Of a DNA stretch of 64,000 nucleotides, positions 44,426 through 55,789 are shown one piece after another (position 1 is the first letter of the stretch; each line of letters starts with the position of its first letter). The notes below the pieces were generated by a model. The model had not been told where the DNA came from, made no database searches, and saw only the letters and a list, made by a program, of their open reading frames with translations. The position numbers were made by a program, and so were the translations under genes. The DNA comes from Haliscomenobacter sp. (GTDB taxonomy: Bacteria; Bacteroidota; Bacteroidia; Chitinophagales; Saprospiraceae): the NCBI GenBank assembly GCA_016713275.1, contig JADJPL010000005.1, positions 1-64,000 of the forward strand, in the 5' to 3' direction.

Positions 44426-47400
44426 CTAGTTGTTCTTATTTGCTGGAGGAACCGGCCCCGGCTTTGGTTTTTTCAAGCCAACCCGGATGCTTTTTAAGAA
44501 CTCTCCGAACGAATCAAACTCTTTCCGGTAACTCAACCCGGCGCCTATTTGGAGGATGCGCCCGCTAATATCGGGTTGCAGTTTCTGGTAGATGCGGAGC
44601 TTTAAGCTTCGATCATCAACTAATTGATATTCAATGGCTACATCGTTTCCTATAAAAGCGCCTGTTGCACCGGTATTCGCCCTCCAGTTATTTCCCAGGT
44701 CGATATTTCCTCCTACCAGAATGGATAGCCGGTTATCAAAATAATTTTGCCGGAGGCTAACCTGCAGTTCATTACCCCGATTCAAGTTCCCGCCCTGAGA
44801 TAAATTGGCGCTTTGGTATTGGTTATACGCAATATCGAAATCAACGCTGGACAGGGCCTGGCCCTCCCCTACCAAATCGGAGAAGAGCTCGGTGATCAGA
44901 AGGGAAAGCTGGTTGGATAAAAATTCACTGACGGTATTGTAAATGATCTGGGACCCCTGAAGGGAGAAATCAGCCGGCAGAAACTGTCCCGCTACGATTA
45001 ACCCGAATACCTGCTTGTTCATCTCGTTGGGATCTTGTTTCAGGAGGCGCAGTTTGTTTTCCGGCATAGGTGAGCAACTCCCCTTGCAGGTTGGGAAACC
45101 CAAGGTCGAAATTGATCGTCGGACGCAGCAAATCGCCCTGGAGTTTCAAGGTGAGGTCGACATCCGTATTTTGTGCCGCTTCGGACCGCGTTTGATCGGA
45201 TGCGTTGGTAAGGTATTCCTGGATAAAGTTGCCTACGGGGGCATAGAGATCCTTGTATTCGGCATCGATCTGAATAATCGCCTTGTAAGGATCCCCGGTC
45301 CAGGTGATCGTTCCTCCGCGCTTGATGCTGAAATCCTTATTGATTACATTATAGAGCGTAAACAGGTATTCTCCCCGTTCGATGATCATGTCGCCAAACA
45401 TTTGAAAGGGGCCGTTTCGCGGAACGGTAATGCGCAGAGCGCCCCGGCCGTTGCCTTCAATGATATCCCCGGCCTGCTCGTTAAAAATAATTTGAAGCAA
45501 GGCCGATTCGTTGGCAACCAGATCCATCTCAAAACTCACGCCTTTTATTTCCCGGAGACTTCCAGCTGAGGTTGCCTGCTGAACAGCGGCTTGCGAGTTG
45601 TCCTTGTCGACGAACGAGATAAAATTCAGGGAATTGGCTTTCCGGTCGGAGCTCACCGGGATGACCATACGGGTTCCTTCGCCGACTTCGGCGTTGACGT
45701 AAATATCCGGTTGCCGGAAAGAGCCCGAGAAAGCAACTTCGCCTCTGCCAATAGCGGTTCCGTAAAACTGGTTGTTCTGCCCTTTCCGGGTTTCAAGCCC
45801 CAGCAGGCGGTTTGTTGTTAGCCTCGCGTTAAACCCAAAATTTTTCAGGTGCTGGTGTTTGATCCCCCCTTGCACAAGGGCCTGATTGCCGAGCCTGTCT
45901 CTTAAAATGGTTTGTGAGGCATCAAACAGCGTATTGTTCACTTTGACAACTGCCCTGTCCAGCGTGTAGTGGGTGTTCAGGTAATCAACCGTCATGCCGC
46001 CGTCGAACAAATAGATCATTCCCGATGTATTCGGCTTAGTGAACTCCCCGTTAAACTGAAGATCGGCATCAAAATACCCGTGCATGGCGCTCACCGTTTC
46101 CCCAATGAAGAAATCCGCAAAGGCCAGTGGATACGAATGGACGTTGAGGTTAAGATCAAAATAACCCGCTTTTTGCATCGGGGAAGTGCCATAATCTTTG
46201 ACGTTGTAATAGCCTTCCGCAATCAGTTGGGCGGTATCTTTACTAAGGGATACATAGACCGTCAGCGGATTTTGTGAACCGGAAAGGGCTGCATTGACGC
46301 GTAAAATGCCCCAATCCTGTTTGTTGAGAAACAGCGTATCCGATACCAGGGACATCGACAACTCCTCGGTTTTCATCAAATCATCTACAGTCACCGACAC
46401 GTTCGCCCGCCCGGAAAACTTGATCGGGTCAAAACTCAGGATGGGGTTGATCTCAGAAATATCCAGGTTCAGCAGCGAAAGCTCCAGCCCTCTTTTTCCT
46501 TTGCTTTCGAGAGAAATTGCCTTATCGTCAAGCGTCAGAATAAAATCGCTGATCCGAATTTCTTCTTTGTTGAACGTAATGGCATTGTTTTGATTGATCA
46601 TCCAGGTATTGCCGAGGAGTTCGATTTCGGAATAGTCGATTTGATTCTGCAGATAAAAGGAATCCAATACATAAAGCCTGCCGTCGATGTTAAGGTTGTC
46701 CAAAGCCAGCGGGTTGCGGTCGCGGTTTTTTCGGGCATAGTTGAGTCCGTAATCCAGGGTGTCGCCAGTGATCCGAACCAAAACGGCAAGGGGTTCCAAT
46801 TCCGTTTTTTCGTTGACGACCATCCGGTTAATGCCAAAATCCAGGGAGCCTTCCGAAGCTTTGGTGTCGAGCAAAAACGCGACGTCTTCTGCGTAGAACC
46901 GGTCAAACTGAAACCAATTCATCTCCAGATTGGCCTTCAGCAAATTCTCCTCGTTGTCAAATCGTCCGGAAAGTTTGACCCCGCTAAGCGATCCCAGCCG
47001 GCGGTCAATCAGGTTTTCAAATCCCTTGGAGTTGAGGATTTCGACGTCAAAATCGAATTTGCTTGGACGAACGGCAACGGTTTTGCCATTTAGTCCCAGA
47101 CGTTTCGAAAACCCGGGGAAGTGAATCCTCAGGTGTTGAAGGAGCATGGCAGGAATTCGCTCCACCTCAAAAAGACCGTAAAAACGCGCGTTGAGGATAT
47201 CGGACGCGATATTGAACTGTTTATTCCCGAGCTGGTCAAAACGGGTAGAAATATCGGCCGAATCCAATCGGTAGGTTTGCCCCTCCTGGACGATTTGGAA
47301 ATCGCGGAGAAAGGCATCGCCTTCCATGTTGACGAATTTTTGGTTTCGAAGGTTGAGCAGCACGTCGCCAGAAACCTGGATATTCCCTTTTTTGATGAGA

Positions 47401-49348
47401 TTCAGCGGCCGAAGATCCAGTTTGTTGATCTTAGCCTGGAAATCGTAAATCGGGATTCCCTGGGTCAAATCGACCTGTCCAAGGAAACTAAAATCGATGT
47501 TGTCGTCCTGGATAGCAAAGTCTCCTTCAAACCGGTTGGCTTGCAGTTTGCCAGCAAGGCGGGCATTTTGGTAATTGTAGCCTTTGAAGAAAAAGCTTTT
47601 GATTTCAGCAGTAAGAGTTGCTTTTGCTGTTTCGGCATTTAGCCCCTGTCCGTCTTTGACAAAAGACAGGATATTGATTTTTCCCAAATCCGGGTTGTTG
47701 GACCATTGCCCCAGATCGAAATCGATGAGTTCCAGGTTGCCGAAATACCGGGATTTTTCCTTTCCCTCCCGAAGAACCATTTTCATGTCCATCCGGGCTT
47801 TGCCGATATCGGTAGCCAGGGTGCCATAAGCGACAAAATCGGTGAAAAAACCGTCGAAAGTTCCGAAGAATTCCAGTTTTTTCAGCCGATCCATATTCGC
47901 GGGCCAATTCACATTGGGAAAAAAGCGGCGCAAGGTCTTGACGGAGGAAGAAAACCGTTCCAACTTCAAGTTCAGTACTTCTTCGTTTTTTAGTGCAAAA
48001 TTCCGGGAGGAAAAACCGCCCTTTATCAGGCTTCCATCGGAGAAATTCAGCAGGAGGTCCGACCCTTTTAAATTATTGACGCGGCCCCATATTCGTCCGT
48101 TCAGGGTAATCAATTCGTCCCGGTTCTGTCCAAAAAAAGGTACCTCGTTCAGCGCTGGAGCAAAGGTGATCACATCCGAAATGGCAACCTGCGCCTGCTT
48201 GAACCGGCCGTCTAAAAGGACACGGTCTGTAAACTCCGAGAAATCCTCATAGTCGCGGTAGGTAATGTCAGCGTATCGCCAAGCTCTGATTTTGGAGTGA
48301 TCAGTTTCATCCCATTGAGTTGGGCGCCTCTGGAATGGATGATCACCTCCCGGGAAGCCAGGCGGGTCAGCACAAACCCTTCTTTCTCTTTGAGGGCCAG
48401 GTTTTCCAGTTGGCCGGAAAAGGTGCTGTTATTCAACGCGAAATCCTGAATGCGAAGGAAGATATCATTGGCTTTCAGATGCCGGTAGTTCAACTCTCCC
48501 GGCGCGTTAAGGGGAATGGGCTCTTTGCGGAAATTGTCCAGTTGAAAGACCCCGGATCTCAGGTCCAGTTCTTCTACGGCAATCTTCCAGAGCGCGGTAT
48601 CTCCCGGCGTCTCTTCCAGCGCTTCTTCGGGGAAGGGGGAATCCGTAAAATAGGATTGCACCCGAAGCTTAGGGTTTCGAAGAGAAATTTCCCGAACCTT
48701 CAGCATTTTCTGCGGGAGGTTCATGTCATCTATATCCACCGACCCGCGGTCCAGGTAAACCCTGAGGAAGTTGCCTGTGGCTGGATCGAATTGGGTAAAC
48801 CGGGTTTTTCTGAGTAAAAGCCGTTTTAGTTTCACCTGAAAAGGATTTTTGGCCTTGTTCTTTTCAGGGGATTCCGGGAAAAGCCGGTTGAGCAATTCCT
48901 GGAGATTGGATCCTTTGCCATCCGGCAGTTTTTTCAAGTTGAACTGAGCGCCTTCCAAACGAACCTGGTTTACCACCAACCCCTCCCGAAATAACGTGAT
49001 CGGATTGGGGTCGAACCGCACCCAAAGGGCTTTGGAATACAACAGGGTATCTCACTCGCGGTCATCAATGATCACCTCCTTTAGAGAGAGCCTGCTCATC
49101 CATCCAAGCCGGAACCCGCCAACCTCCACCCGGGTTTCCAGGGTTTGGCTTAACGAATGGGTTATTCTTCCAACGGCCCAGTGTTGAAAAAACGGAAATT
49201 GAAGAAAAAGGGAGAGGAAAAAAAGGAAAAGGAAAAGGCTGAGAAACACCCGATGACCTACAAGGAATATCCATTGCAAGATGCTTCTCCTTCCCCTGGA
49301 TGCAACGACGGGCTCCACCGGTTCCGAGTGTTCCTGGTTTTTCTCCAT
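44426..49348 (-). CDS. tamB: TamB/YtfN-like envelope protein, frameshifted, with one in-frame TGA
   Basis: Very large (about 1640 residues) DUF490/AsmA-superfamily protein. An N-terminal membrane helix (FLFLFFLSLFLQFPFF) is followed by long repetitive beta-structure and the conserved C-terminal TamB domain (GDIIEGNGRGALRI, RGEYLFTLYNVINKDFSIKRGGTI, NTDVDLTLKLQGDLLRPTI). The family bridges inner and outer membrane and is implicated in lipid transport or outer-membrane protein assembly. Defects: in-frame TGA at 49052-49054 where the sequence should read something like DRE-G-DTLLYSKAL; a missing base near 48274 (restoring LDITYRDYEDFSEF); an extra base near 45064 (restoring TYAENKLRLLKQ). Its stop is 6 bp from that of convergent aroC. 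Confidence 0.88.
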
Positions 49349-49504
49349 AATATTTACAACAACACAGGCCCGGAAAATCGTTTAGCCGGCCGTAGCTTTA
49401 ACAGCTTTTTAGGAATTCCCGGCAAAATTACCGGAATTGCCCGAAATCCGGAACCTAAACGGAGAAAAATGCAACGCTGAACGCAAACGCTCGGATGCCC
49501 ATGA

Positions 49505-49541
49505 CGCGAAGGGATTTGGAGAACGCCCAAACCCCTTCGCG
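49505..49541. terminator. Hairpin beyond the HhH gene
   Basis: A 15-bp stem with one mismatch (49505-49519 with 49527-49541) begins 20 bp after the HhH stop codon on the minus strand. No T run on either side, so terminator function is only likely. The rest of the spacer to tamB (49349-49504) shows nothing recognisable. Confidence 0.5.
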
Positions 49542-49560
49542 CACCGAGCCGCAGGATTCC

Positions 49561-50528
49561 TTATTTGCCTCCAGACAGCCTGTCCTGAAGGTCTTTCAGT
49601 TCTTGCCAGCGGCCTTCGGCAGCCAGAGCGGCTTGCTGGGGCCAGCTTCCAGGGTCTGCCAACCGGAAGTTTTCTCCAGCCTCCCCGAGAATGGCTTTGA
49701 GGCGGTCGGCCGCACTGGCGGCAAGATCGGCCCAGGTATTGATTCCTGCGTTTTTCAACAGTTCCTCGATTTTAGGTCCAATGCCTTCGACGATTTTGAG
49801 GTCTTCCGGGTTATTAGAAAACCCAAGAATTTTCAGGGCCATTTGCTCGATTTTGGACGGACTGTCCATATCGCCCTGATCTTCCCGTCCAGCGTCCAGG
49901 AATTTTTGCAGTTCAACGAGTTCTTCCCACCGGTTCTGGAAGGCGAGTTTGCCCTGCTGCGGCCAGGAGGTAGGATTCATCATTTTGTAGGCGGAGCCTG
50001 CGTTTGCCAGAATTTCGGCAAGGGATTCCGGCGTAGATTCGGCCATTTTCTGCCAATCAGAAATGCCTGCCTCTTTGAGCACTTGTTCCACTTTCGGGCC
50101 AATTCCTTCAATGATCTGGAGGTTGTCCCTCTGGAATAAAACGGCATAATTCAACCCTGGCGCCGCTTTGGCGAAACCAGCGGACGCTGGACAGTTACAG
50201 AATCTACTGGATGGACTGCCTGTTCCAGTTTGCCTCGCAGCACCATAGAATCGGCTTCGCAATTGCGCAGCGAGGCTTTTGCCCGGTCGAGCTTCTTTGG
50301 AGTGATTCTTCGTGCTCATATTTCAAGGCCACGTGGTCTTTTTTCAATAGCTGTCCAGTGGTCGTGATTCTTTTTGTTTTCTTCCTCCAGTTCCTTGATT
50401 CGTTTAACCAGGCCGCTGCGCAGCAGCCAGCCCAAAAGGAGCCCAAGCAAGAAAGGAATAATGGAGGCCAGCAGCAAAAGCCACCAGCAATTCAGTGGGA
50501 TATGGAGCAATAAGGCATATGCGAACAT
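49561..50528 (-). CDS. Membrane-anchored protein with tandem helix-hairpin-helix units, three frameshifts
   Basis: N-terminal membrane segment (WWLLLLASIIPFLLGLLLGW), a short Lys/Glu coiled coil, then two copies of a roughly 90-residue unit: LQIIEGIGPKVEQVLKEAGI and LKIVEGIGPKIEELLKNAGI, each followed by a SWPQQ(G/A)xLA motif and ELxxLQ. The EGIGPK helix-hairpin-helix usually binds DNA backbone, but a membrane anchor suggests a protein-binding role. Three single-base changes between 50150 and 50345 (one in the six-T run at 50339-50344) separate anchor and repeats; corrected it is about 320 residues. It follows the OmpA-like gene by 24 bp, a pairing I take to be an operon. Confidence 0.72.
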
Positions 50529-50552
50529 AGTTGGTCGATTTAATGGTGATAG

Positions 50553-51404
50553 TTATTGTTTTTTGATCAGCCGGACTTCCACCCGGCGGTTGTCATGCCG
50601 GCCTTCGTCCGTGGCATTGGATGCAACAGGCTGGCTTTCCCCTTTGGACTCGGTGGTGATCAGCGACGCCTTCACTCCGCTGCGCACCAGGATCTGCCTG
50701 ATCTGCTGGGCACGCTTGGTTCCAAAAACCAGGTTAGCTGCATCGTCGCCGACATTGTCCGTATGGCCGGTCAGTTTAACCTCTTCTCCGGTTTGGTTCA
50801 CCCGCTTGGCAAGTTTCGCCAGGTAGGCATCCACATTGGGGTCGTAATCTTTTTCTGTTGAATTGAACGGGAATCGGATAATAATCCGGTCGTCCAGTTC
50901 TTCCACCGTTTCGGCAACTTTTTTCTCGATAGCAATCCACTTGAACAGAGCAGCTTCAAAATAATTGTCCTGAACCCCGGCAGTTTCGTCCACCAGGCGG
51001 CTCCTCAGGCTAATCCGGTCAGCTGGGATATCGCCGAAAAACTTGTCGCGAATCTTGGCCGCCCGGGCCAGGCCCATCGTTTCGACGTCGGCAGGGGTAG
51101 ATTCTTCTTCAAAATAAAGCCCGGTAATTTCCAGCTTGTTGTCGGTAGCCATACCGGCTTTGATGGAAGCCAGCAGGGAGTCAAAGCCAGGGCCTTGGAA
51201 AGGTTCGGCATTGGACCAGCGGAAACTCAAGGGGAAGGTGTTTACGGGCCCCTCCTTTGTAGTGTCCGTAACGAGACCAGCCTCTTCTCCAGCTATGGAT
51301 ATACCGCATGTCTTGCAAATGTCCCTCGAACAAAATTGCATCAGCAACAGGGTATATACCAACCAGCCCAGCAGCAATAGGATGATACGTGTTGTGGTTG
51401 ACAT
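50553..51404 (-). CDS. OmpA-family protein
   Basis: 283 residues. An N-terminal membrane helix (IILLLLGWLVYTLLLMQF), a middle region with an OmpA-like repeat (LEITGLYFEEESTP, RAAKIRDKF), and a C-terminal OmpA peptidoglycan-binding domain: VKLTGHTDNVGDDAANLVFG, RAQQIRQILVRSGV, ESQPVASNATDEGRHDNRRVEV. Likely inner-membrane anchored with its C-terminus on peptidoglycan. Probably co-transcribed with the HhH gene downstream. Confidence 0.88.
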   Translation of the reverse strand: MSTTTRIILLLLGWLVYTLLLMQFCSRDICKTCGISIAGEEAGLVTDTTKEGPVNTFPLSFRWSNAEPFQGPGFDSLLASIKAGMATDNKLEITGLYFEEESTPADVETMGLARAAKIRDKFFGDIPADRISLRSRLVDETAGVQDNYFEAALFKWIAIEKKVAETVEELDDRIIIRFPFNSTEKDYDPNVDAYLAKLAKRVNQTGEEVKLTGHTDNVGDDAANLVFGTKRAQQIRQILVRSGVKASLITTESKGESQPVASNATDEGRHDNRRVEVRLIKKQ

Positions 51405-51579
51405 AAAACAATTTATTGGTAAAAGAATACCATTCCCCGAATGGGAATTTCCTTAAAATTAGCGGCAATTTGCCTGAATTCAGCATTTTTTGCGGTTAAT
51501 TTTCTGTAAATCAAATCCTGGCGCCACCGCCTGTGAACTATTGGCAGGAAAAAAGCATTTTCATTCATGCTTCAGGCCA

Positions 51580-51610
51580 TTGCCAGATTGGCATCCCTTC
51601 GGTATATTTG
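51580..51610 (+). promoter_or_regulatory. ffh promoter
   Basis: TTG at 51580-51582, 20-bp spacer, TATATTTG at 51603-51610; a full match to the Bacteroidota -33/-7 pattern, 30 bp before the ffh start. The rest of the 235-bp spacer from the OmpA start (51405-51579) shows no gene. Confidence 0.7.
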
Positions 51611-51639
51611 CCGGAATTTTTAATAGACTTCATTCCACT

Positions 51640-52981
51640 ATGTTTAATTCATTAAGCGACCGGTTGGATAGCGCGTTCAAACTGATGCGCGGAGAGAACA
51701 GGCTGACCGAGATCAACGTCGCCCAATCGATCAAGGAAATCCGCAGAGCCCTGGTGGGCGCGGACGTGAACTATAAGATTGCCAAAGAATTTACCGACAA
51801 GGTCAAGGATAAAGCCCTGGGTTCGGAAAATGTCTTGAAATCGGTCTCTCCCGGCCAGTTGATGGTCAAGATCGTTCAGGATGAGTTAACCGACCTGATG
51901 GGCGGGCAAGCTGCCGGCATCAACCTCGTTGGCAAGCCTTCCGTCATACTCATCGCCGGGTTGCAGGGGTCGGGTAAAACCACCTTTTCCGGAAAACTCG
52001 CACTTTGGCTGAAGAGCAAACGCAATAAAAAACCGTTGCTGGTCGCCTGCGACGTATACCGCCCCGCAGCTATCGATCAGCTGACCGTCCTTGGGGAGCA
52101 AACCGGAGTTTCCGTTTTCAAAGACCCCGAAAGCAAAAACCCGGTCGAAATCGCGCTGAAGGGCATCCAATACGCGCAGGCAAACCACCTTGATGTAGTC
52201 ATTATCGACACCGCCGGCCGCTTGGCTATCGATGAAGAAATGATGACGGAAATTGCCAATATCAAAAATGCCGTACTCCCTCAGGAAACGCTTTTCGTAG
52301 TAGATTCCATGACCGGCCAGGACGCTGTGAAAACGGCCGAAGTTTTTAACGCGACCATCAATTTCGACGGCGTGGTGCTGACCAAACTGGACGGCGACAC
52401 CCGCGGCGGGGCGGCTCTCTCCATCAAATACACCGTCGGAAAGCCTATTAAGTTTGTCAGCGACGGGGAAAAAATGGACGCGCTCGACATGTTCTACCCC
52501 GACCGGATGGCCCAGCGCATCCTCGGGATGGGAGATATTGTTTCTTTCGTAGAGCGGGCGCAAGAACAGTTCGACGAAAAGGAAGCCCAGCGGCTGGAGA
52601 AACGGATTCGCAAAAACCAGTTTGATTTCAACGACTTCCTGAGTCAGATTGGTCAAATCCGAAAAATGGGCGATCTGAAAAGCTTGATGAACATGATCCC
52701 CGGCATGGCCAAAATCACCAAGGATATTGATATCGACGATAACGCCTTCAAGCGGGTGGAGTCCTTTATTTTTTCCATGACCCCCCTTCGAACGCGAAAA
52801 CCCCGATTCGTTGAACATGAGCCGCAAAATGCGGATCGCCAAGGGCTCTGGGCGTACCATTCACGACGTCAATATGTTCGTCAAACAGTTTGAGCAAATG
52901 CGCAAGCTCATGCACAAGATGACCAAAATGCCGGGTATGGGAGTGGCCCCCACTGGCCCAGCGGCAAAAAAACGCCGGTAG
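51640..52981 (+). CDS. ffh: Signal recognition particle protein (SRP54), one frameshift
   Basis: GTPase that binds signal sequences and 4.5S RNA for co-translational targeting. N domain, then G1 GLQGSGKTTFSGKLA, DVYRPAAIDQL, DTAGRL, TKLDGDTRGGAAL, and the M domain (FLSQIGQIRKMGDLKSLMNMIPGM). The C run at 52781-52786 has one C too many; with five the frame continues FERENPDSLNMSRKMRIAKGSG, the RNA-binding SRxxRIAxGSG motif, and ends AAKKRR. About 447 residues. Essential, so the shift is almost certainly an error. The next gene starts 3 bp later. Confidence 0.96.
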
Positions 52982-52984
52982 CCT

Positions 52985-55789
52985 ATGCATTTCAGGGCGC
53001 TCTTGGTTTGGTGGTTCGTCTTCCGCTTTGGAGTAGCCCTGTTTGCTCAAACCAGCGGACAACCCATTCCTTTGGATCCTGCGGTTCGCATGGGGCGCTT
53101 GCCCAACGGCCTGACGTATTACATCCGTCAACATCCCAAACCCGAAAACCGGGTAGAGATGCGGCTTGTCGTCCGCGCCGGTTCCCTTCAGGAAGACGAA
53201 GACCAACTGGGCATTGCCCACCTGGTTGAACATTTAGCCTTCAATGGCACGAGTCATTTCCAAAAAAATGAGCTGATCCATTTTTTGGAGCGTTCCGGAC
53301 AGCGGTTTGGGCCAGACCTGAACGCGTATACCAGTTTTGAGGAAACAGTTTATATGCTTCAGGTAAGAACAGATAGCTCTTTTTTTCTCCAGCAAGGACT
53401 GCTTATCCTGGAAGATTGGGCCTCCGGATTGACTTTTGACTCGGTGGAGGTCGAAAAGGAACGGGGCGTGGTTATTTCCGAATGGAGGAATCAACTTAGC
53501 CCGGATCAACGGCTCCAACAGCGCTATTTCCCTGTCCTGTATGAAGGGTCCCGGTTCGCAGAGCGCTTGCCTATCGGAGATCCGGAGGTCATTCGAACGA
53601 TCCCGCTTTCCAGGATCAGACAATTTTATCAGGACTGGTACCGGCCCGACCTCATGGCGGTTGTCGTAGTGGGGGATATCGATCCGGATTCCATAGAGGC
53701 GGAAATCAAAAAACGGTTTTCCCCTTTAACCAACCCCTCGCCTTCCAGAGTCCACCAAAAATACTCCGTGCCTGGGCAATCTAAATCCAGGATACAAATT
53801 CTGACAGACCCAGAAGCCGCCTTTACCCAGCTACGCTATGCCATTAAACTTCCCGGTCTTTTGTTACGCACTTCGGATGATTGGAAACGCCAGATTACCG
53901 GGCAATTATTTAACAGCATGCTGAACCTGCGGCTTCTCGAACTCCAACAAAAGCCGGATCCTTCGTTTACCTTTGCCTATTCTGGAATCGGAACCGATTT
54001 TGGAGGCAACCAGGCGTATTCCATCACGACTACGGGTGGAGAATCTCAAGTACGGACTGGCCTGGAAGAAATTCTTGGGGCCACGTTGCAGGCCGTTCAA
54101 CACGGGTTTACAAAAGATGAGCTCGACCGGCAAAAAGCGGAATTGCTTCGCTACGCAGAAAGGGCCGTTAAAGAATCCGAAAACACACCGTCTAACGTGC
54201 TTGCCTCGGCGTTGGTCAGCCATTTTTTAGAGAAAGGGGTTGCCCCCTCCCCCTTCGGATCAATTGCGCTTTTATAAACAGGCCATTCAGGAAATTACCC
54301 CTGAGGGGGTTCAGCAACTGGCTAAATCCTGGTTCCTGGAACCAGTCGGTGTTTTAACCTTAACTTCAGCAGACAAAAACAAGGGCGTGCTGCCCGATTC
54401 GGTATCCCTGGCTCAAACGCTGCAACAGCTTTTTAGCCAGGATTGGCCGCCTCGCCAGGAGCCCGAAGGCCTTTATGGACCTTTAATCCAGGACACCCCC
54501 CTCTTCGAAACCCCGGTTACTTTCCAGGGAAGCGATTCGGCGCTTCAGGTTTCTGAGTGGAAACTAACAAATGGAATTCGGGTTATTTTGAAACCAACTT
54601 CGTTTAAAGAAGATGAAATCCTGGTAACCGCTTTTAGTCCGGGAGGACATTCGCTTTACCCAGACAGCCTGTTTCCGGCTGCATCCAATGCTATTGCCAT
54701 CCTGAACCAAAGCGGCGTAGGACGATTTACCTACCCACAACTTACCAAATACCTCACCGGCAAATCCTTGTCCGTCACGCCTTTTATTTCGAACTGGAAG
54801 AGGGGTTTTCGGGGACTTGCGCTCCAGGAGAACTTGAAGATTGGTTACAGCTGCTTTTCCTCTATGCCACGAAACCCCGGTTTGATTCGCTTTCCGTGGC
54901 GTCGTATGTCAAACGGCAAAAGGAACTCTTCAGGGATATGATGATCAACCCGTATTATGTGTTCGGACAGACTAAAGAGAAGATCAAGTTCCAGGGGCAC
55001 TTTAGAAGGGGCATTCCTGATCCTGCCGATCTGGACTGGATTACCGCAAAGGATCTGCATGAAATTTACAGCGACCGGTTTGGCGATGCGGGGGACTTTA
55101 CCTTCGTGTTCGTTGGCAAGTTTTCTCCGGATACCCTCCTTCCCCTTGTCTCCAGATACCTGGGCAATTTGCCGGCTTCAGGGAGAAACGAATCGTTTAA
55201 AGACATAATGGCCTATATGCCGGATTTCCCTTTGGACACGACCTTTTATGGAGGCCAGCCCCCGAAAACCATTGCCGAGCTCACATTTCACGGCTCAATT
55301 GAGGGCGTATCATCCCACCGGTATGCATTTAATTCATTGATGTCCCTTTTGCGCCTCCGGCTCCGGGAGGTATTGCGGGAAGAAATGGGAGGCGTTTATG
55401 GAGTGAATGTGTATGGAAATGTCGCGGCGCAACCGCTTCCGGCTTACCGTATTACGATCACTTTTAACTGCGACCTACACCAGGTAAATGCCCTCGTTCA
55501 GGCGGTAAAGGACGAAATCAGAAACCTTCAAACGATAGGACCCAGCCCCCTCGAGTTGGAGAAAATCAAAGAAACCCAGTGGCAATCCCGCTTGAAAAAC
55601 GAGAAGGAAAACTCCTTCTGGCTATCACAGCTTGCCGCCAGGTATCGGGAAGGCGTTTCGCTCGAAGGACTCCGGTTAAACAACTACAAGAAAACCGTTG
55701 ATCAACTCCACCCTGAAATCCTTCGCTGCGCCGCCCAACGGTTTCTAAGCCCGAATACCTTGATTCTGATTCGGTTACTTCCCGAGTAA
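52985..55789 (+). CDS. M16-family zinc metalloprotease (PqqL-like), two frameshifts
   Basis: Exported insulinase-type protease of about 935 residues. A signal peptide (LLVWWFVFRFGVALFAQ) is followed by the inverted zinc motif HLVEH (in IAHLVEHLAFNGTSHF) and the distal Glu region. A second, inactive M16 half follows (VTAFSPGGHSLYPDSLFP, GGVYGVNVYGN), as in the PqqL group. Two breaks: one extra C in the run at 54243-54247 (removed: EKGVAPPPSDQLRFY) and one missing base near 54790 (restored: ELEEGFSGTCAPGELEDW). It lies 3 bp after ffh and overlaps the end of the convergent subtilisin gene by 15 bp. Confidence 0.87.

Noticed and set aside
38281..49054. Reassignment of UGA to an amino acid (for example Gly)
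   Set aside because: Many genes here end in TGA at the correct family length (folP, fbaA, the Fe-S gene, the GH20-like gene), and prfB carries a working UGA sensor.
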